A stretch of 13,172 nt of DNA from Spirochaetaceae bacterium UBA1306. Lineage in GTDB: Bacteria; Spirochaetota; Spirochaetia; Treponematales; Rectinemataceae. The notes under the pieces were generated by a model that worked only from the letters and a program-made list of their open reading frames with translations, did no database searches and was not told the DNA's origin. Position numbers and translations under genes: made by a program. The DNA lies in NCBI GenBank assembly GCA_002307245.1, contig DBTW01000011.1:44295-57466 (forward strand). The letters are read 5' to 3'. Positions 6,268 through 13,043 of this stretch are shown piece by piece; within the stretch, counting starts at the first letter, position 1; the number at the start of each line of letters is the position of its first letter.

Positions 6268-7656
6268 ATGCAGAGATCCTATTTCGACGACTGCGTCCCC
6301 ATCGCGGCCCTCGCGACCGTGCCGGGGGAATCGGCCCTCGCCATCATAAGGGCTGCGGGCCCGGGCTCCGTGGAGCTCGCCTCCTCCTGCTTCTCCCGGC
6401 CCACAGTCTTGGTCGCCGCCTCTGCGATGAGCCTCGTTCACGGCGAGATTCTGGATCCGTCCAATGGCGAAACCGTAGACGAGGTACTGGCGGCCGTATT
6501 CCGCGCCCCTCGCGGTCCGGTCGGCGAGGACGGGGTCGAGTTCTATTGCCATGGTTCCCCCGCAGTCGTCCGCCGGGCCCTGGCCGTCCTCGAGTCGGCC
6601 GGCTTCGCGCCTGCCCTGCCGGGCGAATTCAGCTTCCGTGCCTTCCTCCGCGGCAAGACCGACCTCGTCAAGGCCGAGGCCGTGCTGGAGCTCGTGCGTG
6701 CGGGCAGCGAGGGCGCGCGCGCCCAGGCTCTCCTGCGCCTCGAGGGCGGGCTCTCCCGGAGCCTCGCCGGCGCCCGCGTCGCCCTGGTCGAGCAACTCGC
6801 CGAGGCCGAGGCCAGGCTCGACTACGCCGAGGACGAGGACTCGCCGGCCGGCGGCCTCGATCCCGGATCGCTCCTCGGCGTCCGCGACCTCTTCGCCCGG
6901 CTCTCGGCGAGCTACGCCGTGGGTAGGCTCTACGAGCGGGGGGCGCGTGCGGTCATCGCGGGCAGGCCCAACGCCGGGAAATCCAGCCTCTTCAACCTCC
7001 TCGCCCGCGAGGATCGGTCGATCGTGGCGCCCGAGCCGGGCACCACCCGCGATTGGATCGAGGCCGGCATCGAGCTCGGCGGCCTGCCGATCCGACTCAT
7101 CGACACCGCGGGCTTGCGCGAGGCCGCGGGCGAGGTCGAGGCCGCGGGCGTCGCTCGCAGCCGCCTCCTCGCGGCCGAGGCCGAGGCGGTTCTCTACCTC
7201 GTCGACGGTAGGCTCGGCCTCGCGCGGGAGGACGAGTCTTTCCTCGAGTCGAGGCCTGACTCCCTCCGCCTCTGGAGCAAGGCCGACGATCCCCACTGCG
7301 CGCCTCCCCCCGCCGGCTTCCTCGCCGTCTCGGCTACGACCGGGCAAGGCCTGCCCGAGCTGGCCGCCGCGCTCCGCGTCCTCGTCGCGCCTCGATTCGG
7401 GGAGGTACCCGGCGCTTCCCCGAGGGCGGAGCTCGAGCGCGGGCTGCGCGTGGCGAGCGAGCGGCAGAAGCTCCTCCTCGACCGGGCTGTCGCCGCCCTC
7501 GACGCGACCCTGGCTGGCGTCGAGGCCAGGGCCCCGCTCGACGCCCTCGCCCTCGACCTGCGTGACGCGGCGGACGCGATTGGCGAGATCACGGGCGAAC
7601 TCGCCTCGGCCGAGCTGCTCGAGGCGGTATTCTCGCGCTTCTGCCTGGGCAAATAG
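6268..7656 (+). CDS. mnmE: tRNA modification GTPase MnmE
   Basis: The protein has 462 residues (E. coli MnmE has 454). With MnmG it adds a (carboxymethyl)aminomethyl-type group to carbon 5 of the wobble uridine in certain tRNAs, using GTP and a folate one-carbon donor. The N-terminal folate-binding domain begins with the classic AALATVPGESALAIIR pattern, which supports ATG 6268 over the in-frame ATG 6211. The G domain is inserted in a helical region: G1 GRPNAGKS at 232-239, G2 EPGTTRD, G3 DTAG at 279-282, and G4 present as SKAD rather than NKAD. The C-terminus ends FCLGK, retaining the conserved catalytic Cys (residue 459) of the CxGK motif. The gene is followed after 60 bases by mnmG on the same strand. 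No clear ribosome binding site precedes it. Confidence 0.96.
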   Translation: MQRSYFDDCVPIAALATVPGESALAIIRAAGPGSVELASSCFSRPTVLVAASAMSLVHGEILDPSNGETVDEVLAAVFRAPRGPVGEDGVEFYCHGSPAVVRRALAVLESAGFAPALPGEFSFRAFLRGKTDLVKAEAVLELVRAGSEGARAQALLRLEGGLSRSLAGARVALVEQLAEAEARLDYAEDEDSPAGGLDPGSLLGVRDLFARLSASYAVGRLYERGARAVIAGRPNAGKSSLFNLLAREDRSIVAPEPGTTRDWIEAGIELGGLPIRLIDTAGLREAAGEVEAAGVARSRLLAAEAEAVLYLVDGRLGLAREDESFLESRPDSLRLWSKADDPHCAPPPAGFLAVSATTGQGLPELAAALRVLVAPRFGEVPGASPRAELERGLRVASERQKLLLDRAVAALDATLAGVEARAPLDALALDLRDAADAIGEITGELASAELLEAVFSRFCLGK

Positions 7657-7677
7657 CCGATCTCGCGCCCGGGCTCC

Positions 7678-7707
7678 TTGGCGAGGCGCGGGGAAGGCGC
7701 GTACAAT
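7678..7707 (+). promoter_or_regulatory. Candidate promoter for mnmG
   Basis: TTGGCG (7678-7683), an 18-base spacer and TACAAT (7702-7707, five of six matches to the -10 consensus) lie in the mnmE-mnmG gap. Transcription would start near 7714, about three bases before ATG 7717. This would give mnmG its own leaderless transcript in addition to read-through from mnmE. Confidence 0.35.
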
Positions 7708-7716
7708 CGGGCCCTA

Positions 7717-9582
7717 ATGGATTACGAGGCTATCGTCGTAGGAGGCGGCCACGCCGGCATAGAGGCGGCCCTCGCCCTCGCCCGGCTGGGCCATAGGACC
7801 CTCATGATCACGCAGGACATCGACGCCATCGGTCGCATGTCCTGCAATCCCTCGATCGGCGGCCTTTCCAAGGGCAACCTGGTGCGCGAGATCGACGCCC
7901 TGGGCGGCCAGATGGCGAAGCTCATCGACGCCTCGATGATTCAATACCGCGTACTCAACCGCTCCCGGGGGCCGGCCGTCCAGGCTCCGCGGGCCCAAGC
8001 CGACAAGGCGCTCTACGCGGCCCTCGCGCGCCGCGCCCTCGAGGGCCAGCCGGGCCTGTCGCTCTTCATGGATACCGTCGTCGACCTGATGCTCGATGCC
8101 TCGGGCCGGCGGATCGAGGGGGTCGTCACCGAGCGGGGCCATCGCGTGGGCTGCCGGGCGCTCGTGCTGACGACGGGCACCTTCATGGAGGGCCGGCTCT
8201 TCATCGGCGACTGGAGCGCCTCGGGCGGCAGGTTGGGCGAGCGGGCGGCGGTTGGGCTTGGCGACGCGTTACGCGCTCGAGGCTTCCGCCTCGGCCGGCT
8301 CAAGACGGGCACGCCCGCGCGCGTGAAGTCGGGATCCCTCGATTACGGCGAGATGGAGAGGCAGGAAGGGGAATCCCTCGCGCCCTTCTCCTTCGCCGCC
8401 GCGCCGGACTCCCCCTCGGCACTCGGACGGCCCTCCTCTCCCTGCTGGATCACCTACACGAACGAGGCCACGCACGCCGCGATCCGCTCGGGGCTGGGGC
8501 GCTCGCCCCTCTATCGCGGGATCATCAAGGGCAAGGGGCCGCGCTATTGCCCTTCGATCGAGGACAAAGTCGTGCGATTCCCGGAGCGCGAGCGGCACCA
8601 GGTCTTCGTCGAGCCGGAGGGGGCGTACACGGACGAGATGTACCTGAACGGCCTTTCCTCGTCCCTGCCCGAGGACCTTCAGGCCGAGTTCATCCATACG
8701 ATCCCCGGCCTGCGGCGCGCGGCGATAGCTCGGCCCGCCTACGCCGTGGAGTACGACTATCTCGATCCTTCCTTACTCCTCGCCTCCCTGCAGTCCAAGC
8801 TCGCCCTGGGCCTCTTCGTCGCGGGCCAGACCAACGGAAGCTCGGGCTACGAGGAGGCGGCCGCCCAGGGCATCGTCGCGGGCATCAACGCGGCGCGATT
8901 CCTGTCGGGAGAGGAGCCTGTCGTCCTGTCGCGGGCCGAGGCCTACATCGGCGTCCTCGTCGACGACCTCGTGACCCTCGGCATCGACGAGCCCTACCGC
9001 ATGTTCACGAGCCGGGCCGAGCGCCGCCTCTCGCTCCGGCACGACAGCGCCGACCTCCGGCTCACGCCGATCGCCCGCTCTCTCGGCCTGGCCGATCCCG
9101 ACAGGCTCGAGCTGTTCGAGCGGAGACGCGAAGGTATAGCCGAGATTCGGTCGTTGATCGAGGCCAGGCGGATCGGTCAAGGCGACGTTGCGGCGAGCCC
9201 GGACCTGGCCCTAGGGCCGCACCTCGGGGAGAACGCGGCCTCGGCCCTGCGCGACCCTGGCCTGCGCGACTGCCTCGGGCGACTGCTCCCCGAGCTGGCC
9301 GCCCGCTTTCCCCCCTCGTGGATAGAGACGGCCGAACTCGACGCTCGCTACGCGGGCTACGCCGAGAAGGAGGCGCGGCTCGCTGGGCGCATGGAGAAGT
9401 CCGATCGCTTGCGGATCCCTGACGGTTTCGATTTCGGGGCTGTGCTAGGGCTTTCAGCGGAGGCGACCCAACGCCTCGAAACGGCTAGGCCCCTGACACT
9501 GGGGCAGGCCGCGCGCGTCCCGGGCGTACGGAGCTCGGACGCGGCGCTTCTCCTCGTGGCGCTTACGCGCGCGGGACGATAG
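7717..9582 (+). CDS. mnmG: tRNA uridine-5-carboxymethylaminomethyl modification enzyme MnmG (GidA)
   Basis: The protein has 621 residues (E. coli has 629). It is the FAD- and NADH-dependent partner of MnmE in the wobble uridine modification. It starts at ATG 7717, so that the FAD-binding GGGHAG (9-14) sits at the usual distance from the N-terminus. Other signatures: CNPSIGG at 43-49, GTFMEGRLFIG, GPRYCPSIEDK with the second conserved Cys at 278, GSSGYEEAAAQG, and the C-terminal MFTSRAERRLSLRHDSADLRLTP. Cys43 and Cys278 correspond to the pair reported as functionally important in E. coli (Cys47 and Cys277). No ribosome binding site is evident. It follows mnmE by 60 bases. Confidence 0.97.
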   Translation: MDYEAIVVGGGHAGIEAALALARLGHRTLMITQDIDAIGRMSCNPSIGGLSKGNLVREIDALGGQMAKLIDASMIQYRVLNRSRGPAVQAPRAQADKALYAALARRALEGQPGLSLFMDTVVDLMLDASGRRIEGVVTERGHRVGCRALVLTTGTFMEGRLFIGDWSASGGRLGERAAVGLGDALRARGFRLGRLKTGTPARVKSGSLDYGEMERQEGESLAPFSFAAAPDSPSALGRPSSPCWITYTNEATHAAIRSGLGRSPLYRGIIKGKGPRYCPSIEDKVVRFPERERHQVFVEPEGAYTDEMYLNGLSSSLPEDLQAEFIHTIPGLRRAAIARPAYAVEYDYLDPSLLLASLQSKLALGLFVAGQTNGSSGYEEAAAQGIVAGINAARFLSGEEPVVLSRAEAYIGVLVDDLVTLGIDEPYRMFTSRAERRLSLRHDSADLRLTPIARSLGLADPDRLELFERRREGIAEIRSLIEARRIGQGDVAASPDLALGPHLGENAASALRDPGLRDCLGRLLPELAARFPPSWIETAELDARYAGYAEKEARLAGRMEKSDRLRIPDGFDFGAVLGLSAEATQRLETARPLTLGQAARVPGVRSSDAALLLVALTRAGR

Positions 9583-9597
9583 GGATAAGGTGATTGG

Positions 9598-9617
9598 GGG
9601 ATCGAGTCCATCCCTTT
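9598..9617 (+). terminator. Weak terminator candidate after mnmG
   Basis: A short stem GGGAT (9598-9602) with ATCCC (9610-9614) is followed by TTT and further Ts mixed with other bases. The stem is short and the T-run poor, so this is only a candidate. No better terminator is visible in the 103 bases between the convergent mnmG and the gene ending at 9686. Confidence 0.25.
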
Positions 9618-9685
9618 GCCTTCATTTCCAGCCTTCCCCGCGAGCTTCACGTCTTCGCGCTTCCCTTATTGATCCCTGTGTCAGG

Positions 9686-10327
9686 TTATTTGCGTTCGAT
9701 GCTCAGCATCTCCGCGAGGTCGGACTTGGCCTTGTCGAGGGCCGTCTGGTATTGGGCCCTCGCCGCGCTGACGTTCTGCTTGTAGAAGGCCGCGAACTCG
9801 GGATCGGACATCGGGTCGATGCGCACGTCCTGGCCCATGCGGGCGGCCATCTGCCGCTCCTTCTCGCGGATCTTCGGGCCCCACTGCTTCCGGATGGCCT
9901 GCTCGACGTTCTTCATGTCGTCGATGTACTGCTTGAAGAAGCCCTCGAGCTGCTGGAACAGGGCCTGGACCCGCTTGTCCGCTATGCCCGCGCCCACGCC
10001 TCCGAGGAGCCCCGAGCTTGAGCTCGCGGCTATGGACGAGAAGCCGGCCGACAATGCCCGGAGCTTCTCCACGTAGGATTCGTCGACGGGCAGCTGGACT
10101 TGAGAGGCCATGACCTCGAAGGCTCCCTCGCGGGCTGCCGCGCGCTTGTCCTTCGGGTATTTGCCCAAGGCCTCGGCGAGGGGGGCGCCTTCTGGGTCCT
10201 CGAGGAAGCGGCCGGCCGCCTTCTTCCCCTCGATGCGAAGCGCGTTAGCCTCGAGGGCCGCCTCGTCTACCTTGATGTCCTTCGAGCGCTCGAGGGCTAT
10301 CTCGAGCGCGCTCTTGATCATTGCCAT
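9686..10327 (-). CDS. Helical soluble protein of unknown function
   Basis: The protein has 213 residues. I do not recognise a characterised family. It is predicted almost entirely helical with no signal peptide: an N-terminal helical part (ALEIALERSKDIKVDEAAL), a central Ser/Gly-rich loop (about 95-115, ASSSSGLLGGVGAG) and a long C-terminal helical part (about 117-205) with many charged residues. It starts at ATG 10325-10327; GGAG lies eight bases upstream. Only 20 bases separate it from the stop of the CDP-alcohol phosphatidyltransferase gene upstream, so they probably share an mRNA. This context hints at a membrane-lipid or cell-envelope link, but nothing in the sequence shows a function. 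The protein type is familiar from spirochaete genomes. Confidence 0.8.
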   Translation of the reverse strand: MAMIKSALEIALERSKDIKVDEAALEANALRIEGKKAAGRFLEDPEGAPLAEALGKYPKDKRAAAREGAFEVMASQVQLPVDESYVEKLRALSAGFSSIAASSSSGLLGGVGAGIADKRVQALFQQLEGFFKQYIDDMKNVEQAIRKQWGPKIREKERQMAARMGQDVRIDPMSDPEFAAFYKQNVSAARAQYQTALDKAKSDLAEMLSIERK

Positions 10328-10347
10328 TCTTGACGCTCCAACGCAGC

Positions 10348-11190
10348 CTACGCCGATTTGGGAAGCTCGCGCGTGAAGGCCGCAACTTTATCTACCATGC
10401 TCAGGATCACGATCGCCGCGGTGGCCCATTCCAGGACGAGCACGAACTCGATCCGGCCTATCCCGAAAAGGAGTCTCAGCACTTCCATGGCGTAGAGAAC
10501 CATTATGGAAGCGACCGCCGCCTTTCCCATGAAGGTCGTCTTCGGCTCGATCTTCCTGTTCACGATGATCAGGATGAAAACGAAGACCACCTGCATGCCC
10601 AGTCTCACGGTGACGATCAGGAAGAACCATGGCGGTACCAATGAAAAGTAATAAAATAAGATCGTAAGGACAATGAGCAGCACGTAATCGCTGGTGCTGT
10701 CCATCATCTTGCCGACTTTCGTGACCTCCCCGGCCTTTCGCGAAATGTAGCCGTCGACGAAGTCGGTCGCGAACACGAGGACCACGAGCCCGAGAAGGGG
10801 CCAGCGTATTCGATAGTCCTTGGCGGCGAGGACGAGGAAGAGAAGGGTCGGCATGCTCGTGAGCCGAAAGAGCGTGATCGCGTTCGCGAGGTTTACGCGC
10901 TGGAGAACCTCGCCCGACGGCACCTTCACGAAGTCGTGCCTGAACAAGAGCAGCATGACCATGAGCAGGGCGTGGTAAGCCGTGGCGACCGTGATGAATC
11001 GCGGCCCCTGCGACGCGAGGAAGCTCGCGGCCGCTTCCGCGTCGGCGGGAACCGCGAGGGCCGCGAAGGCCGCGAAGATCCCGATCTGGAGCAGGAAATA
11101 TGCGACGACCGCGCCGATAATGCTCTTCCCGAGTCTGTCGATCACGCCCGCCTCCGCCCCAGGGCCAGCCAATGGTCGCCCGAGAGCCAT
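10348..11190 (-). CDS. CDP-alcohol phosphatidyltransferase family membrane enzyme
   Basis: The protein has 280 residues from ATG 11188-11190. The frame remains open further upstream, but the promoter's -10 box lies just upstream of this ATG and the extra 85 codons have no membrane or domain pattern, so the shorter start is preferred. The family signature is at 143-168: D-x2-DG-x2-SR-x8-G-x3-D-x3-D (Asp143, Asp146, Gly147, Arg151, Gly160, Asp164, Asp168), with Ser in place of the usual Ala before Arg. Such enzymes transfer a phosphatidyl group from a CDP-alcohol to an acceptor. About seven to eight hydrophobic segments are visible, including two before the catalytic part (about 23-45 and 65-83), which form an N-terminal extension. 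The acceptor cannot be told from sequence. Its partner PgsA-like gene is transcribed divergently. Confidence 0.88.
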   Translation of the reverse strand: MALGRPLAGPGAEAGVIDRLGKSIIGAVVAYFLLQIGIFAAFAALAVPADAEAAASFLASQGPRFITVATAYHALLMVMLLLFRHDFVKVPSGEVLQRVNLANAITLFRLTSMPTLLFLVLAAKDYRIRWPLLGLVVLVFATDFVDGYISRKAGEVTKVGKMMDSTSDYVLLIVLTILFYYFSLVPPWFFLIVTVRLGMQVVFVFILIIVNRKIEPKTTFMGKAAVASIMVLYAMEVLRLLFGIGRIEFVLVLEWATAAIVILSMVDKVAAFTRELPKSA

Positions 11191-11202
11191 TCGAGTCGCC
11201 GA

Positions 11203-11231
11203 ATAATACAACTTGACACCAGCGCTGTCAA
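11203..11231 (-). promoter_or_regulatory. Promoter for the membrane CDP-alcohol phosphatidyltransferase
   Basis: On the minus strand TTGACA (complement of 11226-11231) is followed by exactly 17 bases and TATTAT (complement of 11203-11208), five of six matches to the -10 consensus. Transcription would start near 11196, leaving about six bases before ATG 11190. No ribosome binding site fits in that leader. Confidence 0.65.
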
Positions 11232-11242
11232 ATACCCATACT
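11213..11242 (+). promoter_or_regulatory. Promoter for the PgsA-like gene, overlapping the divergent promoter
   Basis: TTGACA (11213-11218), an 18-base spacer and CATACT (11237-11242, four of six matches) put the start of transcription at or near 11249, the A of the ATG. The mRNA would be leaderless. The -35 boxes of the two divergent promoters form a perfect inverted repeat around a 7-base centre (TTGACA-N7-TGTCAA, 11213-11231). Confidence 0.55.
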
Positions 11243-11248
11243 TCGGCC

Positions 11249-11824
11249 ATGACTTTGGCTGACAAACTCACGGCGAGCAGGCTTGTCCTCGCTCCCGTTT
11301 TCTTCCTTACTTTTCGATCGGGCGAGTTTCTCGGCACCGTTCCATACGTCGCGATCCTTTGGCTGCTGTTCCTCGCGATAGAGGTTTCCGATCTCCTCGA
11401 TGGGCTGGCCGCGCGGAAATCGGGGACCGTGAGCGATTTCGGCAAGCTCTTCGATCCCTATGCCGACGTCTTCGCGCGAATGACCTACTTCGTCTGCTTC
11501 GTGCTCGCGGGGATCATGCCGGCCTGGGTCTTCATCATCGTCTTGTATCGCGAACTTTCCATTAATTTCCTCCGCATGCAGCTCGCCCAACGCGGCGTCG
11601 CGATGGGTGCCCGGCCGGGCGGAAAGCTGAAGTCCGCGACCTACATGGCCGCCGGCTCCGCTTCCCTCATCTATGTAAGCCTGACGCAGCTCGGCCTCCT
11701 CCCTGGCCTCCTCCCGCCTTTCGCGATCGCTATCTACGCCCTTTATGCCCTCGCCGCGCTGTTGGCCCTCGCCTCCTTCGCGGATTACGTCGTGCAGTAC
11801 CGCAAGATCACCTCGCGCCCATGA
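11249..11824 (+). CDS. pgsA: PgsA-like CDP-diacylglycerol--glycerol-3-phosphate 3-phosphatidyltransferase
   Basis: The protein has 191 residues (E. coli PgsA has 182). It makes phosphatidylglycerophosphate from CDP-diacylglycerol and glycerol-3-phosphate in the inner membrane. The catalytic signature is complete: Asp48, Asp51, Gly52, Ala55, Arg56, Gly65, Asp69 and Asp73 (D-x2-DG-x2-AR-x8-G-x3-D-x3-D). A YREL stretch and a GGKLKSATYM motif downstream resemble the PgsA-specific 'RE...GKxKT' region, which favours PgsA over other family members. Five to six hydrophobic segments are visible. The start is ATG 11249, at the predicted transcription start; an earlier in-frame start would lie inside the promoter. 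Its stop overlaps the start of the HAD phosphatase by ATGA. Confidence 0.85.
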   Translation: MTLADKLTASRLVLAPVFFLTFRSGEFLGTVPYVAILWLLFLAIEVSDLLDGLAARKSGTVSDFGKLFDPYADVFARMTYFVCFVLAGIMPAWVFIIVLYRELSINFLRMQLAQRGVAMGARPGGKLKSATYMAAGSASLIYVSLTQLGLLPGLLPPFAIAIYALYALAALLALASFADYVVQYRKITSRP

Positions 11825-12618
11825 GCCACCCGCGCCCTATCGGCGAGCTGGGGCGGGAGGCCGCGGCCGGTATCCGATATGTCCTCTTCGATATCGACGA
11901 CACTATCACCGAGGGCGGCCTCCTGCCCGAGGAGTCCTATAGCGCTCTCTGGTCCCTCAGGCGAGCCGGTTTGTCGGCCGTCCCCGTGACCGGCCGGCCC
12001 GCCGGCTGGTGCGACCTCATAGCGAGGCAATGGCCCGTGGCCGGCGTGGTGGGGGAGAACGGCGCCTTCGCTTTCTACATGAAGGACGGCCATCTCGAGC
12101 GTCTCTTCCATCCCGCGGCCCCCGATCCCAAATCTTCCCGAGAGCGGCTAATGCGCCTCGGGGAAGAGGCTATGCGACGCGTGACGGGTCTGCGCCTCGC
12201 CAAGGATCAGCCTTATCGCCTCTTCGACGTCGCCCTGGACTTCGCGGAGGAGTCCCCGTTCCTTCCTTTAGAGGACGCGATCCGGGTCAAGGATATTTGC
12301 GAGGCCTCGGGCGCGCGCGCGAAAGTCAGCTCCATCCATGTGAACGCGTGGTTCGGCGATTACGATAAACTGTCGATGTCCGAAATTTTCCTCTCAAGTA
12401 TCCTCGGCTGTGATCCGATATTGTTTTCGCGTGCCGTGATCTTCTTCGGGGACTCGCCGAACGACGAACCGATGTTCCAGCGTTTCGAGCTTTCCTGCGG
12501 CGTCGCTAACATTAGGCTCTTCGACGAGATGTTGCGGTATCCGCCGGCCTTCGTGACCGAGAAGCCTTATGGCGGTGGATTCGCGGAAGCTTGCGAGTAT
12601 ATTTTGGCTTGCAGATAG
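11821..12618 (+). CDS. HAD-superfamily phosphatase (Cof/sucrose-phosphatase-like, IIB type)
   Basis: The protein has 265 residues. HAD motifs: motif I DIDDT with Asp24 as nucleophile and Asp26 as acid/base, motif II VTGRP (Thr57), motif III Lys183, motif IV GDSPNDEPMF (Asp211, Asp215). A cap domain lies between motif II and Lys183 (about 80-175), which fits the IIB class. VVGENGA after motif II is typical of that group. It is cytosolic by prediction. The ATG overlaps the pgsA stop (ATGA), so translation is coupled, which suggests a shared task. The substrate is unknown. A phosphatidylglycerophosphate phosphatase role is possible, but the characterised PGP phosphatases of the HAD class belong to other subfamilies. 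Sugar-phosphate substrates are an equally good guess. Confidence 0.9.
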   Translation: MSHPRPIGELGREAAAGIRYVLFDIDDTITEGGLLPEESYSALWSLRRAGLSAVPVTGRPAGWCDLIARQWPVAGVVGENGAFAFYMKDGHLERLFHPAAPDPKSSRERLMRLGEEAMRRVTGLRLAKDQPYRLFDVALDFAEESPFLPLEDAIRVKDICEASGARAKVSSIHVNAWFGDYDKLSMSEIFLSSILGCDPILFSRAVIFFGDSPNDEPMFQRFELSCGVANIRLFDEMLRYPPAFVTEKPYGGGFAEACEYILACR

Positions 12619-12766
12619 TTTTTTTGGATCATTTCGAGAAATCGGAGTTCTGGTACTTGACCGTATCTGGCCGAACTGAGTAGAGTGCCCTTCGCGCCAA
12701 ACGACTAGCTTGATTATCTTCTTGCGAATCGCTCGGTGAATAAAAAAAAGTAATCGAGCCGGGTGC

Positions 12767-12796
12767 TTGACACTGCGCGTCAAACTACGCTAAGTT
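12767..12796 (+). promoter_or_regulatory. Strong-looking promoter with upstream A-tract
   Basis: A perfect TTGACA (12767-12772), an 18-base spacer and TAAGTT (12791-12796, three of six matches) form the core. An A-rich tract (12739-12754) lies just upstream, where UP-elements of strong stable-RNA promoters sit. The -35 box is part of an inverted repeat TTGAC-N7-GTCAA (12767-12783). The weak -10 box is the main doubt. Confidence 0.45.
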
Positions 12797-12870
12797 GATC
12801 GAGCGCCTAAAAACGAAGTGGCTATGTGGAAGCGCTTCGGGATCGATAATCAGCACAGTGCTTGGACTAT

Positions 12871-13010
12871 GGCGATGCCCGGTTCCTGGTGCTCTGAAGA
12901 CCAGAACGAGTCGGGATTGTAGCTTGTCGCTCTTGTCGAGTATGGTTGGTGTAATTGGTTCTTACGGATGGTAACGAACCGTAGCCAAAATCATCTTTTT
13001 CCAAAAGATG
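12871..13010 (+). ncRNA. Candidate structured RNA segment (three strong hairpins)
   Basis: A nested stem spans 12871-12931: GGCGA/TCGCT (one G-U pair), then CCCG (12878-12881)/CGGG (12912-12915), then GTT/AAC with a bulged C, then CTGGT/ACCAG around a 9-base loop. Next, 12957-12980: GGTTC+TTAC pairs with GTAA+GAACC, nine pairs with one bulged C. Next, 12992-13010: CATCTTTT pairs perfectly with AAAAGATG around TCC. The density of well-formed stems after a promoter suggests a structured transcript. The RNA class is not recognised and its 3' end may lie outside the window. Confidence 0.4.
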
Positions 13011-13043
13011 TTGCTGGTTACTGATTGACAGTGAATATCGAAT

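Noticed and set aside
6551..7717. A 388-codon plus-strand frame inside mnmE
   Set aside because: It is a Ser/Arg/Pro-rich shadow of the mnmE reading frame, whose GTPase motifs are unmistakable.
9639..9659. Hairpin CGCGA/TCGCG as terminator between convergent genes
   Set aside because: Only five pairs with an 11-base loop and no T-run on either strand.
11191..11445. Longer N-terminus for the membrane CDP-alcohol phosphatidyltransferase
   Set aside because: The extra codons overlap the pgsA start and its coding DNA in antisense, include the promoter itself, and have Ser/Arg-rich shadow composition.
12619..12625. Terminator directly after the HAD gene
   Set aside because: There is a T-run, but the bases before it do not form a stable stem; the nearby GCTTGC copies are direct, not inverted, repeats.
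12394..12783. Minus-strand frame of 129 codons over the HAD gene end and intergenic DNA
   Set aside because: Half of it is antisense to the HAD motif IV region. It has no ribosome binding site and no recognisable domain.
12767..12837. tmRNA, because AAACTACGCT resembles part of a tag-coding region
   Set aside because: The conserved 5' end, the tRNA-like ends and the rest of the tag reading frame are absent.
12790..13035. Integron attC recombination site, because some spirochaetes carry cassette arrays
   Set aside because: No pair of GTTRRRY and RYYYAAC boxes with matching arms was found.
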